DNA from: Amarobacillus sp046328225 | Lineage (GTDB): Bacteria; Chloroflexota; Dehalococcoidia; Tepidiformales; Tepidiformaceae | Assembly (NCBI GenBank): GCA_046328225.1 | Contig: JAXLWZ010000004.1 | Span: 1 to 64,000 of the forward strand | DNA: 64,000 bases | Reading direction: 5' to 3' | Shown: one piece after another, positions 17,281-27,367 of the stretch | Position numbering within the stretch: the first letter of the stretch is position 1 | How the letters are laid out: each line of letters starts with the position of its first letter | Notes under the pieces: model-generated | What the model saw: the letters and a program-made list of their open reading frames with translations, nothing else | Told to the model about the DNA's origin: nothing | Database searches by the model: none | Made by a program: the position numbers and the translations under genes

Positions 17281-17856
17281 ATGGCCGCGAATCCGGCGTC
17301 CTCGCCTCTCTCCGGGCGCTCCGCGCTCGATGGCCAACGGGTAGCGCTGGCGCAGTTCGAGCGGCATCTCGACGAGAAGCCCGCGCTGCAATGGTGGCAC
17401 GGCGTCGTGGTACAAAAGGCCGTGCCCAACCGTGCCCACGGCCTGCTCCAGACCGAGCTCGCGGCGCTGCTCCGTGCCTACGCTATGGCCACGGGCGGCG
17501 CGGCCTGGACCGAGGCGCACGTCTGGTTCGAGGGCGAAGGCTACCTCGTGCCCGACGTGGCCTACTGGGATCCCGGCAAACCGCAGGGCGACGACCGCCG
17601 CTCGCTTCCCCCGACACTCGCCATCGAGATCCGCTCGCCCGATGAGCCCATGCAATCCCAGCGCGAAAAGTGCCGCCGCATGCGCCACCACGGTGTGGAC
17701 GCCTGCTGGCTGATCGATCCCGTGGCCCGCGTGGCCGAGCGTTTCGATGCCGCCGCCGATGGGGAGCCGCTCCCGGCCGGTGGCACGCTCTCGTCGGCCG
17801 CGCTCCCGGGCTTCGAACTGAGCCTCGCCGCCCTCTGGGCCGTCCTCCCCGCCTGA
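17281..17856 (+). CDS. Uma2-family (DUF820) putative nuclease-fold protein
   Basis: This 191-residue protein has a PD-(D/E)xK restriction-endonuclease-like fold. The visible core is VPDVAYW, then LAIEIRSPDEP and a downstream Lys/Arg cluster QREKCRRMRHHGVDACWLIDP, where the terminal DP strand is typical. Uma2 proteins are abundant in Cyanobacteria and Chloroflexota, usually in many copies, and their role (perhaps linked to mobile DNA or toxin systems) is unsettled. No partner gene is adjacent. It converges with the SufE gene, with only 1 bp between the two. Confidence 0.85.
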   Translation: MAANPASSPLSGRSALDGQRVALAQFERHLDEKPALQWWHGVVVQKAVPNRAHGLLQTELAALLRAYAMATGGAAWTEAHVWFEGEGYLVPDVAYWDPGKPQGDDRRSLPPTLAIEIRSPDEPMQSQREKCRRMRHHGVDACWLIDPVARVAERFDAAADGEPLPAGGTLSSAALPGFELSLAALWAVLPA

Positions 17857-17857
17857 C

Positions 17858-18307
17858 CTATCCCGCGCGCCGCTCCAGCAGACGGCGCTTCGCCGCGGCG
17901 GTCACGTGGTCGAGCATCCCCATGAGCCCCTGCCCTTTGCCCATGGAAATGTCCTTCCCGTAGAGCGTGAAGATCACGTCCGGCGAGACGCGCACGACCT
18001 GCTCCAGCGGCGCCCCGCTCAGCGTCTCGTCCATGATCACCGCCCACGCCTTCGCGGAAAGCCCCTGCGGGTTCTCCACCGCGAAGTGGTACTTCAGCGT
18101 CCCGTCCGGGTTGTCCTCGGCCCAGACATAGGCCTCCGATTCGCACCGCAGGACGTGGTTCGCCTGGGGGAATGGCCGCGTGGCGATGCCCGGCTCTACC
18201 TCCCGGAACCGGTCGGCGTACTCGATCAGGAGCTGCGCGCGTTCATTCCGATCGACGAATGCGAAGTCCTCGAGCAGCTCCTGCAGCTTTGGGGGGATGC
18301 CTTCCAA
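17858..18307 (-). CDS. sufE: SufE-family sulfur acceptor
   Basis: This cytoplasmic protein (149 residues) takes persulfide sulfur from the cysteine desulfurase SufS for Fe-S assembly. The family core is visible: PPKLQELLEDFAFVDRNERAQLLIEYADRF and the loop HVLRCESEAYVW, whose Cys is the sulfur acceptor. A region matching the closing helix follows (LSAKAWAVIMDETLSGAPLEQV). The start is TTG 18307 with GGAG about 7 nt upstream. SufS and the SufBCD scaffold are not in the window. Confidence 0.88.
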   Translation of the reverse strand: MEGIPPKLQELLEDFAFVDRNERAQLLIEYADRFREVEPGIATRPFPQANHVLRCESEAYVWAEDNPDGTLKYHFAVENPQGLSAKAWAVIMDETLSGAPLEQVVRVSPDVIFTLYGKDISMGKGQGLMGMLDHVTAAAKRRLLERRAG

Positions 18308-18472
18308 TGCGGGCTCCGGGCCGGCCGCTGCCGGTCATCCCAGCGTACCCGTTCGCCGCGCCGCCCGCCGAGGCTGCAACCGGCCTTATAGCCGTCCGCC
18401 CGCCCCCTCGATGCGCATCGAACCGTCCGTCCGGTGTGATGGTTACACGCACAGGCGCCCGAGGAGGCTCCG

Positions 18473-19120
18473 ATGTTTCGCATTGGCGAAGAGGTCTTTG
18501 GCCGCGATGGCAAGCTCGGTGAGCTGTCCCGCGTCGTCGTCGACCCCGATTCCCACGACGTCACCTACGTCGTCATCCGCCACGGCACCATTCGCACGTC
18601 CGAACGGCTCCTTCCCGTCGCGGCGCTGGAGAGCCAGGACGGCGAGGCCTACGCCGACATCACCGGCGACGACTTCGAACAGCTGCAGCTCTTCGACCTC
18701 TCCCACTACCGCGCGCCCGACCCGGACTACACGGGACCGCCCGGGTTCGATGCGACCGCGGCCGGCGGCGCGAACATGCAACTCGATGCGTACGTCGCCC
18801 TCGGCCCGATGACGGCGATGGGCGCCGCCGCCCGCGTCATGGGCTTCCCCGGCGGCGAGGCGTCCGCCATCACGCGCGATGCGCCGCTCCCGCCGGCCGT
18901 GGCCGAAGGCGACGACGTCCTCGACCGCGACGGCGAGAAGCTCGGCGAAATCGAGACGCTGGAGCTCGACGACGAAGGCCATCCGGTTCGCCTTGTCGTT
19001 CGCCGCGGTTTCCTCTTCACCACCGAGACCGACGTGCCGCCCGCGCTCATCGGATCCGTCCGGGATGGCGCGGTCACGCTCCTTGAATCGAAGGCATCGT
19101 TCCAGGACAGGACGGCCTGA
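18473..19120 (+). CDS. PRC-barrel domain protein
   Basis: This 215-residue protein has two PRC-barrel-like halves. The first (about 1-80) starts with FRIGEEVFGRDGKLGELSRVVVDPDSHDVTYVVIR. The second (about 140-205) starts with EGDDVLDRDGEKLGEIETLELDDEGHP and contains VVRRGFLF. They are joined by an Ala/Met-rich linker. PRC barrels occur in photosynthetic reaction-centre H subunits and in RNA-binding RimM, and stand-alone forms are common in stress-related proteins. GAGGAGG lies 6 nt before the ATG. A strong hairpin follows, so it is monocistronic. Confidence 0.88.
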   Translation: MFRIGEEVFGRDGKLGELSRVVVDPDSHDVTYVVIRHGTIRTSERLLPVAALESQDGEAYADITGDDFEQLQLFDLSHYRAPDPDYTGPPGFDATAAGGANMQLDAYVALGPMTAMGAAARVMGFPGGEASAITRDAPLPPAVAEGDDVLDRDGEKLGEIETLELDDEGHPVRLVVRRGFLFTTETDVPPALIGSVRDGAVTLLESKASFQDRTA

Positions 19121-19140
19121 GCGATCGCCGCGCCCACTGC

Positions 19141-19170
19141 CAGGGGCGGCGTCCTCTCCCGCCGCCCCTG
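19141..19170 (+). terminator. 11-bp hairpin after the PRC-barrel gene
   Basis: CAGGGGCGGCG (19141-19151) pairs perfectly with CGCCGCCCCTG (19160-19170). It is followed by an A/T-richer stretch. Confidence 0.8.
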
Positions 19171-19273
19171 GTATTCAAAAATCGGCCCAATCTATCCGAA
19201 CCCGCTTCGGCTATCTCCGGTATTATCCGCCCTGCGTCAGCGCATGCCGCTGTGAATGTCGCAAGGAGGAACC

Positions 19274-20356
19274 GTGAAAGCCGCCATTTTCCATGGCCCC
19301 AATCAGCCCCTGACCATCGAAGACGTCGAAATCGACCAGCCCATGGCGAACGAAGTGCTCGTTCGCACCGTCGCCAGCGGCGTTTGCCATAGCGACCTGC
19401 ACTTCGTCGATGGCCTCTACCCGATGATGCCGCCATCGATCCTCGGCCACGAAGCCGCGGGCGTCGTCGAAGCCGTCGGCGAAAACGTGACCTACGTGAA
19501 GCCCGGCGACCACATCATCACCTGCCTCTCCGTGTTCTGCGGCCACTGCGACCAGTGCCTTTCGGGGCGCCCGTTCCTGTGCTCGAACCCCGAGACCCGC
19601 CGCGGCCCGGGCGACCGCCCGAAGTTCACCTGGAACGGCAACCCCGTGAACCAGGCCTTCAGCATCTCCAGCTATGCCGAGAAGATGCTCGTCCACCAGA
19701 ACGCGCTCGTGAAGATTCGCGAGGACATGCCCCTCGACCGCGCTGCCCTCATCGGCTGCGGCGTCACCACCGGCGTCGGCGCCGTCCTCAATACCGCCAA
19801 CGTCGAGCCGGGCGCGACCGTCGCCGTCTTCGGCTGCGGCGGCATCGGCCTCTCCGCCATCCAGGGCGCGAAGCTTGCCAACGCCGGCAAGGTCATCGCC
19901 GTCGACATGCTCGAATCCAAGCTCGCCACCGCCAAGGAATTCGGCGCGACGCACATCGTCGATGCCTCCTCCGGCGACCCCGTCGCCGCCATCCGCGAAA
20001 TGACCGGCGGCGCCGGCGTCGACTACGCCTTCGAGGCGATCGGCAACAAGAAGGCCGCCGAGCAGTGCTTCGATGCCATCAACCGCGGCGGCACGGCCAC
20101 CATCATCGGCATGATCCCGGTCGGCCAGAAGATCGAGCTCCCCGGCGCCGCCTTCCTCGGCGCGAAGAAGATCCAGGGCTCGCTCATGGGCTCGAACCGC
20201 TTCCGCATCGACATGCCGCGCTACATCGAGTTCTACATGCGCGGGCTGCTCAAGCTCGACGAGATGATCACCCGCACGGGCAAGCTCGAGGATGTGAACG
20301 ACGCCTTCCGCGCCATGAAGGCCGGCGAGGTCGCCCGCACCGTCCTCACCTTCTAG
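19274..20356 (+). CDS. Zinc-dependent alcohol dehydrogenase (class III-like MDR)
   Basis: This NAD(P)-dependent medium-chain dehydrogenase has 360 residues. Catalytic zinc ligands are the Cys in GVCHSDLHF, the His in GHEAAGVVE and a later Cys (IGCGVTTG). Structural zinc is bound by FCGHCDQCLSGRPFLC. The Rossmann motif is VFGCGGIGLSAI. The arrangement is that of class III alcohol/formaldehyde dehydrogenases and their mycothiol- or F420-era relatives. The start is GTG 19274 because AAGGAGG lies 4 nt before it; a codon at 19256 would put the Shine-Dalgarno inside the gene. A bidirectional hairpin follows the stop. Confidence 0.92.
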   Translation: MKAAIFHGPNQPLTIEDVEIDQPMANEVLVRTVASGVCHSDLHFVDGLYPMMPPSILGHEAAGVVEAVGENVTYVKPGDHIITCLSVFCGHCDQCLSGRPFLCSNPETRRGPGDRPKFTWNGNPVNQAFSISSYAEKMLVHQNALVKIREDMPLDRAALIGCGVTTGVGAVLNTANVEPGATVAVFGCGGIGLSAIQGAKLANAGKVIAVDMLESKLATAKEFGATHIVDASSGDPVAAIREMTGGAGVDYAFEAIGNKKAAEQCFDAINRGGTATIIGMIPVGQKIELPGAAFLGAKKIQGSLMGSNRFRIDMPRYIEFYMRGLLKLDEMITRTGKLEDVNDAFRAMKAGEVARTVLTF

Positions 20357-20379
20357 GCCGCCACCCGGCCGCACGCACA

Positions 20380-20405
20380 GAGCCCGCTCCATTCGGAGCG
20401 GGCTC
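20380..20405. terminator. 11-bp hairpin between convergent dehydrogenase and luciferase-like genes
   Basis: GAGCCCGCTCC (20380-20390) and GGAGCGGGCTC (20395-20405) are exact complements around a 4-nt loop, followed by a T-containing tail. It can serve both genes. Confidence 0.85.
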
Positions 20406-20428
20406 GTTCGTTTCGCCCCGTTCGCTGG

Positions 20429-21373
20429 CTACTCGGCCGCGAGCTTGCCCAGCGCCGCAAGCGTCCGCGGCGACGCCTCACGGTCGCCCGACGCGAGGAT
20501 GGGCATCGCCAGCAGTTCGCGCACCCCGAATGAGGGCACCTCACGCAGCCGTCCCAGCACCTCGGACTCGCTCCCCCAGACCACGAGCGCGTCGATCATG
20601 CGGTCGCTCAGCTCGCCGTCCTTCGCCTCGGGGAAACCGGCATCCTGGAACATCTGGCTGTAGAACGGCACGCGCGGGTAGAACCCGATCTGCTTCCGGG
20701 CCGCGTCGTAGACCGCATCGCGATCCTGCGAAACCACCACGGGCACGTGCGCGATGAGCGGCGGCGCCTCCCGCCCGGCCTTCGCCGCGCCCTCCGCGAT
20801 GGCCGGCACCGCCACCTCCTTTAGGTACGGCAGCGGGCACACCCACGAGATCGCGCCGTCCGCCAGTTCGCCGCAAACCCGGAACCCGTTCGGCCGCAGC
20901 GCCGAGGCCATGAGCGTCACGCCCGTCGGCCCCGCGATGCGCGCGTTCGCCGTCAGCCGCTTGCCCGTGAACTGCACGCTGCCCTCGCCCAGGATCGACC
21001 GCAGGATGGTCAGGTACTCCCGCAGGTGCTCCAGCGGCCGCACGAAGGGGATGCCGTACATGCCTTCGATGCTCGGCTTGTGGCTCGGCCCGATGCCCAG
21101 CCGCAGCCGTCCCGGCGCCAGCGAATCCACCGTCATCGCACCCTGCACCATCGCCAGGGGGTGTCGCGGGAATGTGGGCAAAATGCACGTGCCGAAGAGG
21201 ATCCGCTCCGTCTTCAGCGCCGCCGCCGAGAACACCGCCAGCGGATCCGCGGCCACGCCGCCGCTCGTCATCCACGCGACTTCGATCCCGGCCGCCTCGG
21301 CCGCGACGATGCCCTCGACCAGCCCCTTCGCCTGCCCTGCGAGGATATGGACGCCAACCTTCAGACCCTGCAT
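20429..21373 (-). CDS. LLM-class flavin (probably F420)-dependent oxidoreductase
   Basis: This 314-residue TIM-barrel protein belongs to the luciferase-like monooxygenase superfamily. It has the early VAAEAAGIEVAWMT segment, ALKTERILFGTCILPTFPRHPLAMVQGAMTVDSLAPGRLRLGIG and a C-terminal SFGVRELLAMPI strand. The short form lacking an FMN-reductase partner resembles F420-dependent relatives common in Actinobacteria and Chloroflexota, and cofactor F420 is the likelier choice. The reaction cannot be named. GGAGG lies upstream of the ATG, with a TAGACT -10 further upstream. Confidence 0.88.
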   Translation of the reverse strand: MQGLKVGVHILAGQAKGLVEGIVAAEAAGIEVAWMTSGGVAADPLAVFSAAALKTERILFGTCILPTFPRHPLAMVQGAMTVDSLAPGRLRLGIGPSHKPSIEGMYGIPFVRPLEHLREYLTILRSILGEGSVQFTGKRLTANARIAGPTGVTLMASALRPNGFRVCGELADGAISWVCPLPYLKEVAVPAIAEGAAKAGREAPPLIAHVPVVVSQDRDAVYDAARKQIGFYPRVPFYSQMFQDAGFPEAKDGELSDRMIDALVVWGSESEVLGRLREVPSFGVRELLAMPILASGDREASPRTLAALGKLAAE

Positions 21374-21431
21374 CTGCGTACCTCCGAGGCCTCGGAGTCT
21401 ACGCGTTTGCGTTCTCAGCGTCGGCAGGCCG

Positions 21432-21785
21432 TCACTGCTGCACGAGCGTGATCCGGTTCCCCTCCGGGTCGGCGATCCACGCGAGCGTCGGGCCCCCGGG
21501 GATGTCGAACGGCTCCCGCAGCACGCTCCCGCCGAGCGCGACCGCTTTCTCCATGCTTGCGCGCAGCTCCCGCACCTGGATGTTCAGCACCACGCGCGAT
21601 TCCCGGCCGCCGATGATGTGCCCCGAGATCTGCGGTTCCGGTGCGCCCAGCCCCGGCGCGATGCCCTTCACCTTCCCGGCGCCGATCTCCCAGTTGAACA
21701 GCGCGCGGTAGAACGCCGCGATCCGCTCGGGGTCGACCGCCTCGATTTCCCAGTGCACCACTGGCCGTGCCCAGTCCGGTTCCAT
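21432..21785 (-). CDS. VOC (glyoxalase/bleomycin-resistance) family protein
   Basis: This single-domain vicinal-oxygen-chelate protein has 117 residues with two beta-alpha-beta-beta-beta halves: VVHWEIEAVDPERIAAFYRALFNWEI and VLNIQVRELRASMEKAVALGGSVL, ending LAWIADPEGNRITLVQQ. The His and Glu metal ligands of glyoxalase-type members are partly recognisable (HWEIE, DPEGN). Members range from dioxygenases to drug-binding proteins, and nothing here decides. It lies between the luciferase-like gene and uvrB, on the same strand. Confidence 0.85.
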   Translation of the reverse strand: MEPDWARPVVHWEIEAVDPERIAAFYRALFNWEIGAGKVKGIAPGLGAPEPQISGHIIGGRESRVVLNIQVRELRASMEKAVALGGSVLREPFDIPGGPTLAWIADPEGNRITLVQQ

Positions 21786-21833
21786 GGCTTCCCTCGCCCG
21801 TGAATGGGCCGAAGCATACGCGTCGCGAGCCCG

Positions 21834-23957
<2,124 letters not shown>

Positions 23958-23964
23958 GCCCTCC

Positions 23965-23970
23965 AGTGTA
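23965..23970 (-). promoter_or_regulatory. -10 hexamer TACACT for uvrB
   Basis: On the minus strand TACACT ends 7 nt before the uvrB ATG. The 7-nt gap contains GGAGGG, too close to act as a normal Shine-Dalgarno if transcription begins near the ATG. Confidence 0.5.
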
Positions 23971-24084
23971 GCAGCGGCTCCTGACGCCCAATGTCAGGAA
24001 TGCTCGCCCGTTTCCCGGCACTTGCCCCCGCGAGCGGCGCCACGCACCATGCGCCCCGAACGAACGAAGCAGGGGGATGCACAC

Positions 24085-24855
24085 ATGTCCGGGATCGAAG
24101 GACGCGTCGCGCTCGTCACCGGCGGCAGCCGCGGGATTGGCGCCGCCGTCGCGCGCACGCTCGCCGCGCAGGGCGCCGATATCGCCATCAACTATCACGC
24201 CAACCGCGACGCCGCCGAAGCCGTCGCCGCCGAGGTGCGCGCGCTCGGGCGTAAGGCGGGCATCTACCAGGCCGATGTCACCGTCGAGGCCGATTGCGCC
24301 GCCATGGCCGAAGCCGTCGCTCGCGACCTCGGTCCCGTGGGCATCCTCGTCAACAACGCCGGCGTCGGCAGCGTCTCCGAGGGGCAGCCGCCCATCGCCA
24401 CCATGTCTGACGATCAGCTCCAGCGCCTGCTCAACGCGCACGTCTTCGGCCCGCTCCACCTCTGCCGCCTGCTCATGCCGGCCATGCGCGAACTCGGACG
24501 CGGCGATGTGATCATGGTTTCGTCCGTCGCCGCCCAGGGGTACGGCCCCCGCATGGGCGTGTACGCCATCGCCAAGGCCGGCATGGAGGCGATGGCCTAC
24601 ACCCTCGCCAAGGAAGAGCGCCAGCACGGCATCCGCGTCAACGTCGTCGCCCCCGGCCTCGTCGAGACTGATATGGGCAAGCTCCTCATGTCCTTCACCC
24701 GCGGCGTCGGCGATATGCGCCAGCTCGATGCGAACATGCCCTTCGGCTTCGTCTGCCAGCCCGAGGACATCGCGAACGCCATCGCCTTCCTCTGCTCCGA
24801 CGAAGGCCGCTACATCACCAACCAGCGCCTCACGGTCAACGGCGGGGGGTTTTAG
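24085..24855 (+). CDS. Short-chain dehydrogenase/reductase (SDR, FabG-like)
   Basis: This 256-residue NAD(P)-dependent classical SDR has the nucleotide motif TGGSRGIG at about residue 12, NNAG at about 90, the catalytic Ser in MVSSVAAQ and Tyr-x3-Lys in YAIAKAG. The C-terminus is specific to this group (CQPEDIANAIAFLCSDEGRYITNQRLTVNGGGF). A close paralogue lies at 52474-53256 and shares the unusual segment LDxxMPFGxVCQPE. The start ATG 24085 follows AGGGGGAT. It ends 2 bp before a heptamer array. The substrate is unknown. Confidence 0.9.
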   Translation: MSGIEGRVALVTGGSRGIGAAVARTLAAQGADIAINYHANRDAAEAVAAEVRALGRKAGIYQADVTVEADCAAMAEAVARDLGPVGILVNNAGVGSVSEGQPPIATMSDDQLQRLLNAHVFGPLHLCRLLMPAMRELGRGDVIMVSSVAAQGYGPRMGVYAIAKAGMEAMAYTLAKEERQHGIRVNVVAPGLVETDMGKLLMSFTRGVGDMRQLDANMPFGFVCQPEDIANAIAFLCSDEGRYITNQRLTVNGGGF

Positions 24856-24857
24856 GA

Positions 24858-24885
24858 GTTCCCAGTACCCGGTTCCCAGTTCCCA
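24858..24885 (+). repeat. Tandem heptamer array GTTCCCA, 4 copies
   Basis: The units are GTTCCCA, GTACCCG, GTTCCCA and GTTCCCA. It begins 2 bp after the SDR stop and ends directly against a 15-bp hairpin. The unit itself carries no stop codon. Confidence 0.93.
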
Positions 24886-24925
24886 GGGGCTACCCCGGGG
24901 AGACTGCGGCCCCCGGGGTAGCCCC
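24886..24925. terminator. 15-bp hairpin between convergent SDR and ABC-F genes, flanked by heptamer arrays
   Basis: GGGGCTACCCCGGGG (24886-24900) and its exact complement (24911-24925) enclose a 10-nt loop. Both edges touch heptamer arrays. Confidence 0.85.
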
Positions 24926-24956
24926 CTCATTCCTCATTCCTCATTCCTCATTCCTC
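24926..24956 (-). repeat. Tandem heptamer array (minus strand TGAGGAA), 4.4 copies
   Basis: This is the same unit as at 6708-6756 but on the other strand. On the minus strand it runs from the end of the ABC-F gene into the hairpin, with TGA in all three frames. The last codons and the stop of the ABC-F gene are inside the array. Confidence 0.95.
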
Positions 24957-26581
24957 GCGAAAGCCGAATAGCCCCCCTCGTGCGACACGAGGCGGCCGTC
25001 GCGGATTTCGAGGATGCGGTCGACCAGACGGTCGAGGAAGTAGCGGTCGTGGCTGACGACGACGACCGTGCCCTCGTAGGCGTCCAGCGCGCTCTCCAGC
25101 ACCTCGGCGGCGGGGATGTCGAGGTTGTTGGTCGGTTCGTCCAGCACCAGGCAGTTCGCGCCCATGAGCATCAGCCGCGCGAGCTGCACGCGGCTCTTCT
25201 CCCCGCCCGAAAGCCGGCCAATCGGCTGCGAACAGGCGTCGTAGGGGATGAGGAAGCGCTGCAGCGCCGCCACGGCCTCGCCTTCGTACAGGTTCTTCAC
25301 TTCGCGAATCGCCTGGATGGGCGTCTGCGCGAAGTCGAGCGTGTCGTGCTCCTGCCCGTAGTACCCCATGCGGATGCTCGGCCCCGTCCACACCTCGCCC
25401 TCGTCCGGCGCCATCTGCCCGAGCACGAGCCGCAGGAGCACCGTCTTCCCCGCGCCGTTCGCACCCACGATGCCCACCCGCTCGCCCGACCGCACCAGCA
25501 CCTCCGCCGGGCGCAGCACCACCCGTTCGCCGAATGCCTTTGACGCACCGCGCAGTTCGACCACTTTCGCCCCGCCGCGCTGCCCGGCCTGGAAGTGCAG
25601 CGACATCCGCCGCCGTTCGAGCACCGGGCGTTCGACCTTGTCCATGCGATCGATCTGCCGCTGCTTGTTGCGCGCCTGCTTGATGTGCCGTTCATCGACC
25701 ACGACGTGCGCCCACTGCTTGAAGCGCGTTACCGCCTCCTCCAACCGCGCGATCTCCTTCTGTTGCGAGGCGTAGTCCTGCGCCTGCCGCAGGAGCGCGA
25801 TTTCGCGCTGCGCCGCGTACGCCGAGTAGTTCCCTTCCCACCGTTTGAGCCGCGCGCCGTCGCGTGTCGTCTCCAGCTCCACGATGACGCTGACCGTGTC
25901 GTCCAGCAGGTAGCGGTCGTGCGAAATCACCACCACCGCGCCCTCGAACTCGCGGATGACGCGCTCCAGCAGCCCCTTGCGCGCGAGGTCGAGGTGGTTG
26001 TCCGGCTCGTCCAGGAGCAGGAGGTCCGGCTCGGCGAGCAGGCACCGCGCGATGCCGATGAGCTTGCGCTGCCCGCCCGAGAGCTCGTCCATGCGCTGCG
26101 CCCACGACGCCTCCGGGAAGCCCAGCGCCCGCAGGAGCCCTTCCGCGCGGTTTCGCACCATCAGCGCGCCCGACGTTTCGTACTCCCGGATGAGCGCCGC
26201 CTGTTCTTCGAGCAGCCGGTCGAACGCGTCCGCATCCTCCAGTGATTCCGGCAGCGAAAGGCGGTACTCCACGTCCGCGATCCGCCCGTCGAGCGCGGCC
26301 ACGTCCTCCCGTGCGGCGATCAGTTCGTCGATGGCGGCGCGCTCCGATTCGCCCGCGTACTCCTGTGGCAGGTAGGCGATGTTCGCGCCCCGGCGGAAGG
26401 TCGCGGCCCCTTCGTCGGGCTTTTCCGTGCCCGCGAGCACGCGCAGCAGGGTCGATTTGCCGCCCCCGCTCGGCCCGATGAGCCCGATCTTCTCGCCGTC
26501 CTGGATCGACCACGAGAGGCCGCGCCAGATCGTGCGGCCGCCGTAGACGCGGCCAACCCCGTTCAAATCGACGAGAATCAT
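24941..26581 (-). CDS. ABC-F family ATPase (ribosome-associated type)
   Basis: This soluble protein of 546 residues has two ATPase domains and no membrane part. Domain 1 has GPSGGGKST, LSGGQRK and LLLLDEPDNHLD; domain 2 has GANGAGKT, LSGGEKS and LVLDEPTNNLD. The inter-domain linker is charged and helical (RLEEAVTRFKQWAHVVVDERHIKQARNKQRQIDRMD), as in ABC-F proteins that act on the ribosomal E site as translation factors or antibiotic-protection proteins. Which subclass it is cannot be said. The last residues RNEE and the TGA are encoded by a TGAGGAA heptamer array, so the array supplies the stop codon. Confidence 0.92.
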   Translation of the reverse strand: MILVDLNGVGRVYGGRTIWRGLSWSIQDGEKIGLIGPSGGGKSTLLRVLAGTEKPDEGAATFRRGANIAYLPQEYAGESERAAIDELIAAREDVAALDGRIADVEYRLSLPESLEDADAFDRLLEEQAALIREYETSGALMVRNRAEGLLRALGFPEASWAQRMDELSGGQRKLIGIARCLLAEPDLLLLDEPDNHLDLARKGLLERVIREFEGAVVVISHDRYLLDDTVSVIVELETTRDGARLKRWEGNYSAYAAQREIALLRQAQDYASQQKEIARLEEAVTRFKQWAHVVVDERHIKQARNKQRQIDRMDKVERPVLERRRMSLHFQAGQRGGAKVVELRGASKAFGERVVLRPAEVLVRSGERVGIVGANGAGKTVLLRLVLGQMAPDEGEVWTGPSIRMGYYGQEHDTLDFAQTPIQAIREVKNLYEGEAVAALQRFLIPYDACSQPIGRLSGGEKSRVQLARLMLMGANCLVLDEPTNNLDIPAAEVLESALDAYEGTVVVVSHDRYFLDRLVDRILEIRDGRLVSHEGGYSAFARNEE

Positions 26582-26689
26582 GGCGCTAACCGTCGCGGCC
26601 GCCGGAGATCGCTGTCAAGCAGCGGTGCGGGCTATCCATCGCCATCGCCGCCCGCGTAGGCTTGCGCCACTTCCCCGTGGAGGTGCCCC

Positions 26690-27358
26690 ATGGCCAGCGA
26701 CCCCGCCCTCTACCCCGTCACCCTCGCCGTCGACCTCGACACCGGCCAGCGAAACCGCCTGACCACCGGCTTCCGCTTCATCCTCGCGATCCCCCACATG
26801 TTCCTCTCCGGGTTCGTGGGTTCGATGGGCAACGTGAGCGTCAACCTCAGCCGCTCCCATGGTCTCCCCGAGATCAGCGCGTCGCTACTGTATGCGGGCG
26901 TGCTCGGCGCCGCCGCCGGTGTCTGCGCGGTCATCTCGTGGTTCGCCATCCTCTTCACCGGCAGCCACCCGCAGGGGCTCTGGGACTTCGAGGCGTTCGT
27001 CCTGCGCTGGCAGGTGCGCACGAGCGCCTACGTCACGCTCTTCCGCGACGAGTACCCGCCTTTCGGCGACGCCGATTACCCCGCCGCCGTCATGCTCGAA
27101 CGCCCCGAAGGCCCGCGCAACCGGCTCAGCGTCGGCCTCCGGTTCATCTTCATCATTCCCCACGCGATCGTGCTCGCGATTCTCGATATCGGGTGGTTCT
27201 TCACGACCGTCGTGGCGTGGTTCGCGATCCTCTTCACGGGCGTCTACCCGGCCTCCCTCGCGGACTTCGGCAAGGGCGTGTTCCGCTGGCAGACGCGCGT
27301 GGCGGCCTACATGCTCCTGCTGCGGGATGAGTACCCGCCCTTCAGCCTGAACGCCTGA
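26690..27358 (+). CDS. DUF4389 membrane protein, two repeats
   Basis: This 222-residue membrane protein is built from two DUF4389 repeats. Each has NRLxxGxRFIxxIPH, two hydrophobic helices and the signature WFAILFTGxxPxxLxDFxxxxxRWQxRxxAYxxLxRDEYPPF (first about 20-125, second about 140-218). It therefore has four membrane segments. The family is common in Actinobacteria and Chloroflexota and its function is unknown. GGAGG lies 6-7 nt before the ATG. It converges with the M3 peptidase gene. Confidence 0.9.
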   Translation: MASDPALYPVTLAVDLDTGQRNRLTTGFRFILAIPHMFLSGFVGSMGNVSVNLSRSHGLPEISASLLYAGVLGAAAGVCAVISWFAILFTGSHPQGLWDFEAFVLRWQVRTSAYVTLFRDEYPPFGDADYPAAVMLERPEGPRNRLSVGLRFIFIIPHAIVLAILDIGWFFTTVVAWFAILFTGVYPASLADFGKGVFRWQTRVAAYMLLLRDEYPPFSLNA

Positions 27359-27367
27359 CCTGCCGCC

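Noticed and set aside
17281..17856. Restriction-modification or toxin-antitoxin system around the Uma2 protein
   Set aside because: No methylase, specificity subunit or antitoxin-like gene lies next to it; the neighbours are an MBL hydrolase and SufE.
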